Shown here: one piece after another, positions 1 to 5,808 of the stretch | How positions within the stretch are numbered: position 1 is the first letter of the stretch | How the letters are laid out: each line of letters opens with the position of its first letter | Assembly (NCBI GenBank): GCA_038321235.1 | Contig: JBBQEU010000091.1 | Location: 1-12,673 of the forward strand | Length of the DNA: 12,673 nt | Reading direction: 5' to 3' | Origin: Sva-07 sp038321235 | GTDB taxonomy: Bacteria; Actinomycetota; Acidimicrobiia; Acidimicrobiales; Ilumatobacteraceae | Notes under the pieces: model-generated | Told to the model about the DNA's origin: nothing | Database searches by the model: none | The model's input: the letters and a program-made list of their open reading frames with translations, nothing else | Made by a program: the position numbers and the translations under genes

Positions 1-305
1 CCTTTCATTTCGATCTGCCAGGCGCCGTCGGCATCGTGAGAGATCTCGGTGACGCGGTGCGTCACGAGCTTGTCGGTCATGTCGCTGTGGACAGAGACCA
101 CGTCGCCGACCTCGACGTCGCGGGTTGCGAGATTGCGACCGATGATCAGGTCTCCGGTGTGGATCGTGGGCTCCATGGAGCCGGAGATCACGATGAGTGG
201 CTGTACCCATCCGAACTGTCCGGCGACCCACACGCCCCCGGCGATCACGCCCAGAACTGCGCCGGTCCACAACGCTACGTTTCCAAGAAATCTGATGATG
301 CGCAC
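1..305 (-). CDS. sipW: SipW/ER-type signal peptidase I, 3' end outside window
   Basis: Membrane serine protease that removes signal peptides from exported proteins. I read 101 codons from a GTG at 305; the gene continues past base 1. A hydrophobic segment (about residues 8-29) is followed by SGSMEPTIHTGD, with the nucleophile Ser43. Next come IIGRN and VGDVVSV, then THRV with His83. In the bacterial type the general base is Lys; His at this place is the mark of the archaeal/ER/SipW class (MEROPS S26B), so the class assignment is fairly firm. There is no in-frame ATG upstream; the GTG is preceded by a weak purine stretch (GCGAGG). It lies downstream of a gene whose product has a SipW-type signal segment, which is the usual partner arrangement. 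The gene symbol is by class, not proven orthology. Confidence 0.88.
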   Translation of the reverse strand, partial: MRIIRFLGNVALWTGAVLGVIAGGVWVAGQFGWVQPLIVISGSMEPTIHTGDLIIGRNLATRDVEVGDVVSVHSDMTDKLVTHRVTEISHDADGAWQIEMK

Positions 306-355
306 GGGAGCCTCGCAATCGGGTGAACGTTGGTGAACGGAAGGTGAAAACTGAA

Positions 356-404
356 CAGAGCTGGGCGGCGCCGTCATCGATCCGACGGCCCCACCCAGGC
401 TCTG
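356..404 (-). terminator. Imperfect hairpin between TasA-like gene and sipW; terminator or attenuator
   Basis: The arms 356-375 and 384-404 pair over about 20 positions with a few mismatches and one bulge, around an 8-base loop. Read on the minus strand, the hairpin is followed by a short T-rich stretch (TTCAGTTTT). It lies 27 bases after the stop codon of the exported-protein gene. It could end most transcripts there and let a minority read into the peptidase gene. It could also be an mRNA-stabilising 3' structure. The T-run is poor, so factor-independent termination is uncertain. Confidence 0.45.
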
Positions 405-431
405 TTCGAGGAGGAATTCCCGATCAGAGGA

Positions 432-1004
432 TCAGGGAGCAGCCTGAGGAGTGATCGATGAGCCCTGGATCTGGATGACCATGGTCCCCGTCTGGCCCTG
501 GTACTCGGTGAGGTCCCAGGTGGTTCGGCCGGTGACGATCACGTCGATCGTGGCTTCGTCGCCGTTCACCTCGAGCACGTCATCGGAGTAGCTACCGAAG
601 GTGATGTCAGCTGCTTCCTGTCCAGAGAACAGCCCACCGGTCTTGTTCGTCACGACCGGATCCTCCAGCTGGATCGGTAGTTCTCCGTTGTTCTTCACGC
701 GCAAGGTGTAGGTGTCGCTGATGCCGGGACCGACCTGACCGAGAATGCCTGCCGGCAGCACGATCCGCGCACCGGATGAGTCAGCATTGACCCACTCAAG
801 GGTGGTCGGGTCGTAACCCTGCAGTTCGAAGTCGGCCGCAGCCGACGTGCCGCCGAAGAACACGTTGTCGGACCAGGCGGCGCTGGTGAGGGCGGCGCCG
901 ACGCCGAGGACGGCGACGCCGGCCAGCGCGAACTTGGTGACCTTGCGGCGGCGACCTGGGGTCGTGAATTCGGTGTCCTGGTCGGGGGTGATGGTCATTG
1001 TCAT
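432..1004 (-). CDS. SipW-dependent-type exported protein, TasA/camelysin-like
   Basis: 190-residue exported protein, probably a surface or fibre-forming protein. After a basic stretch (GRRRK, residues 17-21) there is a hydrophobic segment (about 25-41) ending in SAAWSDNVFF, then a short Gly/Ala region and ADFELQGY. This order matches substrates of SipW peptidases such as TasA and CalY/camelysin. The rest looks like an all-beta domain: alternating hydrophobic residues, YTLRVKNNGELPIQL resembling the family's immunoglobulin-like strands, and no cysteine. Start: ATG at 1004 is preceded by AAAGGA at an 8-base spacing; a second ATG lies six bases further in. The peptidase gene follows, separated by a hairpin. 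Family membership rests on the signal region and the neighbour; fibre formation is inference. Confidence 0.8.
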   Translation of the reverse strand: MTMTITPDQDTEFTTPGRRRKVTKFALAGVAVLGVGAALTSAAWSDNVFFGGTSAAADFELQGYDPTTLEWVNADSSGARIVLPAGILGQVGPGISDTYTLRVKNNGELPIQLEDPVVTNKTGGLFSGQEAADITFGSYSDDVLEVNGDEATIDVIVTGRTTWDLTEYQGQTGTMVIQIQGSSITPQAAP

Positions 1005-1282
1005 GTCGACGATCCTTTCGATTGTGCGGGTCGGCCCAATGCCTCACCGTGATGCCCGCTGTCGTCTTCAGCGTCAATACTCTTTCGGTCCGGCCAGACG
1101 AACTCTTGAGCGAATGTTGACATTGAGAATTCAGCGTCGTGGGCGGGCCACGAACGGGCGGGCCGTCGCCGATCCGACGTCAGCAGATCTGGCGGACGCA
1201 GCCGCCCGAACCCGCTTCGTCACGGGTCGAGAAGCTGACAGCGCAGGGTGGAACCGAAGCGCCCCACCGGTTCGCTCCGGGT

Positions 1283-2674
1283 TCACAGTCCCCGGACGCG
1301 AGTGTCGCTGTACGACGCTGGCAGCAGACCGATGTCGAGCGGTGGTGCGTGCAGGCGACTCCAACGCTGCTTGCCGGAACGTTTCGCGTCCAGGAGAGCG
1401 GCATCAGCGCGTTCGAACATGTCGAGCCAGGTGTCGTGGTCTCTCCTCACCGCCAAACCGACGCTTGCAGTGATGTCGGTGGGAACGCCATCGATGCGAA
1501 TCGCATCGTTCAGGCATTGCAACGCTGCAGTCGCCGCGACCTCCATCCGATTGGTGAGGCGCTGCGTGCCGCTCGAGGCGTCGAACACGACCACGAACTC
1601 ATCGCCCCCGACGCGAAACACCTCACCGTGGCGGCCTGCGATGACGACCAGACGTGATGCAACCTCTTGCAGCACGGCGTCGCCCGTCGTGTGTCCGTCC
1701 TCGTCGTTCACCCGTTTGAAGTTGTCGAGATCGATGTACAGCAGTCCGCCGGGAAGCGGCGCGTTGATCAGGCGATGGTCGAGACGAGCCCGGTTGCCGA
1801 CACCGGTGAGCGCATCGTGGTGGGCGGCGTACACCAACTGGTTGTCGTGATCGTTTCGGCTGAGCGCCAGCGCCGTCATGGCGGCGGCCTGGTCGAGGTG
1901 GCGGATCTGATTGGGCGTCGCAGCGGTCGCGGTGGGACGCCACGCGGCGATCACCGCTCGACGACATCCGGCGACGTCGACCCCGTGCAGCCACACCGCG
2001 GCGAGATCCGCACCGGAGACCGATGTGCGAATGGTGTGTGGGAGGTCGTCGATCACGACAGCGAGATCGCGTCCCCCAGCGGCGACCGAGGCCCACGGCG
2101 CATCGCTGTCGAAGAGGTGTGCATCGAGGCACGATGGCCACGAACCAACGGCTTCACGGATTGCGCCGTTTGTGACGGTCAAGACTGCTGTGGTCGCCTC
2201 GAGTGGATACGCCGCCATTGCATCGCTGATCGTCGACAGTGTGTCGTTCACGTCGCTGTTGGCGGCGATCTCGGCGGCAGCCATCGCGAGACGGTCGCCG
2301 ACGGACTCGGGAGTGAGCGTCACCACGTATCCGGCGACGCCGAGATCCGGGGGCGTCGAGTACGCCCAGGACTCCGACCAATGCGCGACGCCCGATCGGT
2401 CGATGAATCGCAGCCGGAACGGGCCGAGCACGGTGTCGGGGAAATCGTCACCTCTCGCAATGCCTTCGATCAGGAACGCAAGGTCCTCCTCGGCCACGAA
2501 CTCCGTCACTGAGCGGCCAACGACATTGGCCGACGAGCTGAATCCCACGATCTGCAGTGCGCGTTCGTTCGCGAACCTGACCGTTGCGACCGCGTCGATG
2601 ACGAACACCCCGACCGGTAGCCGACCCAACAGCAATTTCGCTGACAGTTCGTCATCCAGGTCGTGAACGCTCAT
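1283..2674 (-). CDS. PAS-(GAF-like)-GGDEF diguanylate cyclase
   Basis: 463 residues; makes cyclic di-GMP from two GTP. Residues about 10-125 form a PAS sensor (LPVGVFVIDAVATVRFAN, then VGRSVTEFV and a WSESWAYS strand). Residues about 140-275 look like a degenerate GAF-type domain. A GGDEF domain follows, with HDALTGVGNR (286-295), YIDLDNFKRVND (313-324) and an intact active-site GGDEF at 356-360. The allosteric RxxD site that should end five residues before GGDEF is absent (Gly stands at both key positions), so product inhibition is unlikely. No membrane segment is seen: probably cytoplasmic. The open frame extends upstream to 3217, but that part is an out-of-frame reading of the preceding gene; ATG 2674 begins the PAS-like sequence and has GAAGAG just before it. 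It lies 109 bases after the DICT-GGDEF gene and is likely co-transcribed. Confidence 0.9.
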   Translation of the reverse strand: MSVHDLDDELSAKLLLGRLPVGVFVIDAVATVRFANERALQIVGFSSSANVVGRSVTEFVAEEDLAFLIEGIARGDDFPDTVLGPFRLRFIDRSGVAHWSESWAYSTPPDLGVAGYVVTLTPESVGDRLAMAAAEIAANSDVNDTLSTISDAMAAYPLEATTAVLTVTNGAIREAVGSWPSCLDAHLFDSDAPWASVAAGGRDLAVVIDDLPHTIRTSVSGADLAAVWLHGVDVAGCRRAVIAAWRPTATAATPNQIRHLDQAAAMTALALSRNDHDNQLVYAAHHDALTGVGNRARLDHRLINAPLPGGLLYIDLDNFKRVNDEDGHTTGDAVLQEVASRLVVIAGRHGEVFRVGGDEFVVVFDASSGTQRLTNRMEVAATAALQCLNDAIRIDGVPTDITASVGLAVRRDHDTWLDMFERADAALLDAKRSGKQRWSRLHAPPLDIGLLPASYSDTRVRGL

Positions 2675-2783
2675 CGACTCTTCATCGGTCAGCCGATCGT
2701 CCAGCTTGATGCAGCGATCGCCCCGGGTCCGGGGTCGTCGGGGGCAACGGTGGCAGGCGGGCGAGCGCCGGCGAGAGGAGTGT

Positions 2784-3899
2784 CTACGCGGCGACGAGCA
2801 CGAAGCGTCCGCCACCAGCGCTCTTCGCGGAGTACATCGCTGCGTCGGCCCCGTCGAGAGGAAGCGGCCGCTTCGAGCAGGTCTGGATGCCGGCCGACGC
2901 GGTGACGTGGGCTCCGTCGATGTCGACTGCCGCGATGGCCTCGATGACGCGTCCGGTGATCGAACGCAGTTCTTCGTCGGTCGTGTGCGGGCACAGGAGG
3001 ATGAACTCGTCGCCTCCCCAGCGTGCCGCCACATCTCCGGGTCTCGTCGATCCGAGAATGGCGGCGGCCACGCCCACGAGCAACCGATCGCCCACCGGGT
3101 GTCCACGGGTGTCGTTGACCTGCTTGAATCCATCGAGGTCGACCAGGACGACGCCCATCGGGGGCATGGAGAGCCCGCGGGTGTTGTCGCCGCCGAGCCA
3201 GCGTTCCAGACCTTCACGGTTGAGGAGCCCGGTCAACGGATCGGGCGTGGCCAGTTCGGTCTCGCCGGCCAGGCGTGTGTAGGCCTCGGTGAGCTCGCGT
3301 TGGGTGCGGTCGAGCCGGTTGGCCAGCACGCTCGCGGCAGCCGACAGACTGCGTTCGGGCAGGCTGGTCGGTGCGTGTCGTGCCGCGCTGATGGCGTGCT
3401 CCACCCGATCGACAACGCTCGGGTCCATGGTGGGTGCGAGTTGGCGGATGAGTCTCTCGGCGTGATCCGCTGCGGTGTGGCGATCGAAGCCGAAGGTTGC
3501 GGAGAATCGTCGTCCGGACTCGAGGTCGGTGGCCGTTGGGTCGAAGTCGATGAGGTCCTCGCCGCTGACGTGAGCAGCGACACCCGGGGTGATCAGGACG
3601 ATCGACCACTCGGTCGCGAGCGGGTGGTCGTCGGTGAGCGAGACGTGGTGAACGCCAGCGGCAATCGGGCCTTCGCCCGCATAGGCGACGATGACCGTCG
3701 ACCCGCGCTCGACCATTCGTTCGTACCGGGCGGCCATGGGAGCGAAGTAGGGGCCGCGTTCGAAGAGCGCGATCACGGTGGCATCGGGACCGGCCGCCGC
3801 GGCGATTGCCTCCACGGCGTGCGAGAGCGTCGCAAGTGTCCGCTTCGTGATCACCGCGCTGGCAGGGTTCTCACGGTCGAGTGTTCGGTCTGTCGGCAT
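2784..3899 (-). CDS. DICT-GGDEF diguanylate cyclase
   Basis: 371 residues; cyclic di-GMP synthase. Residues about 20-160 match a DICT sensory domain (SHAVEAIA, VIALFERGPYF, ARYERM, then HPLATEWSIVLITP), a domain typically joined to cyclases and two-component proteins. A possible helical linker (181-215) leads to the GGDEF domain: DPLTGLLNREG (220-230), VDLDGFKQVND (253-263) and WGGDEF (294-299). RPGD at 286-289 lies five residues before the active-site motif, so the inhibitory RxxD site is intact and product feedback is expected. No membrane segment is visible. Start: ATG at 3899 with AGAGG seven bases upstream. It sits between the SpoIIE-like gene (68-base gap) and the PAS-GGDEF gene in the same direction, so two cyclases with different sensors are made from neighbouring genes. 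Confidence 0.9.
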   Translation of the reverse strand: MPTDRTLDRENPASAVITKRTLATLSHAVEAIAAAAGPDATVIALFERGPYFAPMAARYERMVERGSTVIVAYAGEGPIAAGVHHVSLTDDHPLATEWSIVLITPGVAAHVSGEDLIDFDPTATDLESGRRFSATFGFDRHTAADHAERLIRQLAPTMDPSVVDRVEHAISAARHAPTSLPERSLSAAASVLANRLDRTQRELTEAYTRLAGETELATPDPLTGLLNREGLERWLGGDNTRGLSMPPMGVVLVDLDGFKQVNDTRGHPVGDRLLVGVAAAILGSTRPGDVAARWGGDEFILLCPHTTDEELRSITGRVIEAIAAVDIDGAHVTASAGIQTCSKRPLPLDGADAAMYSAKSAGGGRFVLVAA

Positions 3900-3967
3900 G
3901 TCGGTACCTCTGGGTTGATCGTGCAGGAGATCTCGGTCTTCGGTCAGCTGAGTGGCGGACGCGCCAG

Positions 3968-4708
3968 TCAGCGGTCGCAGCCGCTGCGTGCGCTGATCAC
4001 GATCACGTCGACCGAGGCTGCGCCGTAGATGTCGATGATGTGCTCTGCGAGGTCGTGGTCGGAGACGTTGACGGGAAGGTTTCTCACGACGTCGGGACGG
4101 TAGGGCTGCGGCATCGGTCCGTCGGTCGGACGATCGTTGATCAGCAGGAGTTGTTCGCCCCGGCCGAGTGTCACTCGCGACAGATCGCCTCGAAGGTCGC
4201 GGTGCGCCGTCGAGCCGAGGACGGTGCTGTGCACGCCGATGGGGCGTGCTGTTCCGGCCGAGACGACGAGCGGTAGAGCGTGTCCGCGATTCGTGATGCA
4301 GACCGAGACGCTGTGGTCGTGCTGTTGGACCGATCCGAACAGCGCCGTCATGAACACGCCAGGGTGGTTCACGGCGAGCAGGTCGTCGACGCGTGAGAGA
4401 ACGTCGCGTTGGTCGTCGTAGATCGGCACGGCGTGGCGTACGGTCCGGCGGGCGAATTCTGCGAGTGCGGCAGGTTCGATCGCTCCGGCGGTCGGGTTGG
4501 CGAGGAAGACGGCGGTTCGACGCGTCGCGCGGTCGACAGGAGCCAGCACGTCGGTGACTCGGCCGTCGCTGCGTGATGTGGCGTCTCGTCGGACCGTGAA
4601 CTGAGCGTCGGTCGGCGTGTCCACGCTGCGACGCTGGTCGGGGGTCGAGCCGAGCGGCGTGTCGTGCGGGTAGCTGACTGAGATGTGCTCCATGTCGATG
4701 TGCTCCAT
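3968..4708 (-). CDS. SpoIIE/PP2C-like protein, probably catalytically degenerate
   Basis: 246 residues. From about residue 60 the order follows a SpoIIE-type PP2C phosphatase: a strand (RRTAVFLANPTAGAIEPAAL, 63-82), a helix region, FMTALFGSV (119-127), ITNRGHALPLVV (138-149, like the family's NAGHPPPL), VTLGRGEQLLLIND (179-192) and a final VDVIVISAR (233-241). Active members have a Gly-Asp pair in the first strand and Asp-Asp at the start of the last; here these read Ala-Asn and Val-Asp. Two metal-binding acids thus appear replaced, suggesting a binding or regulatory pseudo-phosphatase, as in partner-switching systems. The first 55 residues are polar and probably unstructured. Start: ATG 4708 lies one base after the stop of the small membrane protein. 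ATG 4693 is a good alternative, since GGAG inside the first unit lies nine bases before it. Fold assignment is moderate; inactivity is inference. Confidence 0.68.
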   Translation of the reverse strand: MEHIDMEHISVSYPHDTPLGSTPDQRRSVDTPTDAQFTVRRDATSRSDGRVTDVLAPVDRATRRTAVFLANPTAGAIEPAALAEFARRTVRHAVPIYDDQRDVLSRVDDLLAVNHPGVFMTALFGSVQQHDHSVSVCITNRGHALPLVVSAGTARPIGVHSTVLGSTAHRDLRGDLSRVTLGRGEQLLLINDRPTDGPMPQPYRPDVVRNLPVNVSDHDLAEHIIDIYGAASVDVIVISARSGCDR

Positions 4709-4711
4709 GTC
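4682..4711. repeat. Perfect 15-bp tandem duplication at a gene start
   Basis: Two identical copies of GATGTGCTCCATGTC (plus strand) lie at 4682-4696 and 4697-4711. On the coding minus strand each copy carries an ATG followed by GGAG, so the duplication creates two in-frame starts (4708 and 4693), with GGAG of the first suitably placed as ribosome binding site for the second. The outer copy also covers part of the stop codon of the upstream small gene. Because the unit is 15 bases long, gain or loss of a copy keeps the frame. Confidence 0.9.
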
Positions 4712-4904
4712 AGGAAGTCAGCGTCGAGTGGATGGGGCGCGGTGAGCGAGCCAAGGTGTACTCGAACGAGTCGGGCCCGGCGACGGTGAGCAGCACGAGG
4801 GCGAGGATGATTGCCAGCAGGAGAACCCGAACCATCCGCCGACTCGGGTGGTGCCCGTCGGTGGCGAGTTCGTCATCAACCGATGAGTAGGACCCGTGCG
4901 TCAT
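4710..4904 (-). CDS. Small single-helix membrane protein, function unknown
   Basis: 64 residues: a polar, acidic N-terminus (about 1-20), a short basic stretch (SRRMVR), one strongly hydrophobic helix (VRVLLLAIILALVLLTVAG, about 25-43) and a basic-polar tail. The charge pattern would allow either a membrane anchor or an uncleaved signal segment; by the positive-inside rule the N-terminus is cytoplasmic. I do not recognise a family. Support for a real gene comes from the clear helix and from its stop codon lying one base before the ATG of the SpoIIE-like gene, which suggests translational coupling. Against it: no clear ribosome binding site before ATG 4904 and short length. It could tether or modulate the phosphatase-like partner. 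Confidence 0.5.
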   Translation of the reverse strand: MTHGSYSSVDDELATDGHHPSRRMVRVLLLAIILALVLLTVAGPDSFEYTLARSPRPIHSTLTS

Positions 4905-4993
4905 GTTCGGATGTTCGGCGCGAAGTCCTGTCGCTCAAGTGAAGACTTCGTTTTCGGACACTTTGTTGTGACGCCCGTGATGTTTCGTCGGGC

Positions 4994-5629
4994 TCAGCGT
5001 GGTGCGGCACCGGCTCGTTCGCTCGCGGCCGAAAGCAACGAACGGAGGTGGCCGCGCAGCAGGTGATGGACGCGATCACGGTCGAGGTGCGCGTGTAGGT
5101 ACTCGAGGGAGTCGAAGATCATCAGTACTTGGATGGCCATCACCTCCGCTTGGCGGTCAGCGCAGTCGAGATGGCCGAGTTCGGGAGCGAACAGCGTCGC
5201 GAGTTGCTCGCGAACAATCTTGCGGACTTCGTGCACGGCGTGTTCCACCACGGGCCCGGTGGCGTAGTTGGCGCGAGCCACGCGCATGATGGGGGCGGTT
5301 CGATCGTAGACCTCGAGCCCGAATTCGAGGTAGGCGTCGATGCGGTCACCCAGCGATGTCGAGTTCCATCCTTCGGCCGGCTCGGGGAACTGGAACCCCG
5401 CCACGATTCGTTCGCCGACCTCTGACTTCAAGGTCGTGTCGTCGTTCATGTAGCGGTAGACCGTTCGCGGGGTCACGTCGGCACGGTCCGCCAACTGCGC
5501 CGCCGAGGGATCGGGCACCCCTTCGCGAAGCAGTTCCATGTACGCGTCGACCACACGCTCACGGTTGCGTTCGCGTCGGGCGTGGCGTCCGTCGCTCGAC
5601 ACGGCTCTGTCCGCGTTGTGGTCGTTCAC
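4994..5629 (-). CDS. TetR family transcriptional regulator
   Basis: 211 residues, normal for the family. The N-terminal DNA-binding domain covers about residues 18-72, with the helix-turn-helix at SAAQLADRADVTPRTVYRYM (42-61), a very typical TetR pattern. The all-helical C-terminal part (about 80-200) would hold the ligand pocket and dimer surface; its ligand cannot be told from sequence. I use the GTG at 5629, the most upstream start; a second GTG at 5602 is possible and neither has a strong ribosome binding site. The gene is divergent from the secreted protease gene and heads the minus-strand signalling genes (89-base gap to the next). The usual role would be repression of one or both directions from an operator in the shared upstream region. 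Confidence 0.93.
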   Translation of the reverse strand: MNDHNADRAVSSDGRHARRERNRERVVDAYMELLREGVPDPSAAQLADRADVTPRTVYRYMNDDTTLKSEVGERIVAGFQFPEPAEGWNSTSLGDRIDAYLEFGLEVYDRTAPIMRVARANYATGPVVEHAVHEVRKIVREQLATLFAPELGHLDCADRQAEVMAIQVLMIFDSLEYLHAHLDRDRVHHLLRGHLRSLLSAASERAGAAPR

Positions 5630-5693
5630 GCCGTTGCACCAGATGATGCGGTCATTCGATCGACACGTACAACATCGAGAATCTCATTGTCGG

Positions 5694-5711
5694 TGACAGG
5701 TATACCACTCA
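5694..5711. promoter_or_regulatory. Candidate TetR operator (18-bp inverted repeat)
   Basis: TGACAGGTATACCACTCA is an imperfect palindrome: 14 of 18 positions are symmetric, and the central GGTATACC is perfect. It lies in the divergent region, 64 bases upstream of the TetR start and about 97 upstream of the preferred protease start, which is the standard place for an autoregulatory TetR site. TATACC within it could serve as a -10 element in either direction, so binding would block polymerase. No second copy was noticed elsewhere in the window. Which protein binds it is inference. Confidence 0.45.
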
Positions 5712-5808
5712 GAGTTGCCGATTGTGCCCCGCCGCACAGAACCGGGAAGTGACAACATCCCCACAATGCGTGGATCGGCAGCTCACGACCGGACAGTCCG
5801 CAGCCGAT

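Noticed and set aside
408..414. Strong plus-strand GAGGAGG, resembling a ribosome binding site
   Set aside because: No start codon follows at a usable distance, and the DNA downstream is antisense to the exported-protein gene.
1117..1122. Perfect TTGACA -35 box on the plus strand
   Set aside because: No matching -10 element about 17 bases on, and no plus-strand gene follows; the plus-strand frames there are shadows.
2721..2734. CCCCGGGTCCGGGG as hairpin terminator between the two cyclase genes
   Set aside because: The loop would be two bases and no T-run follows on the minus strand.
2675..3217. N-terminal extension of the PAS-GGDEF frame up to 3217
   Set aside because: The extension overlaps the 3' part of the DICT-GGDEF gene in another frame and is Ser/Arg/Pro-rich noise; the recognisable PAS sequence begins right after ATG 2674.
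2706..4028. 440-codon open frame on the plus strand opposite the DICT-GGDEF gene
   Set aside because: It lies antisense to a gene with clear DICT and GGDEF motifs; its own product is Arg/Gly-rich without any recognisable motif. Such shadows are common in GC-rich DNA.
5722..5808. TTG start giving a 933-residue protease
   Set aside because: It adds 29 polar residues before a good signal peptide that begins naturally at ATG 5809, and TTG at 5722 has no ribosome binding site.
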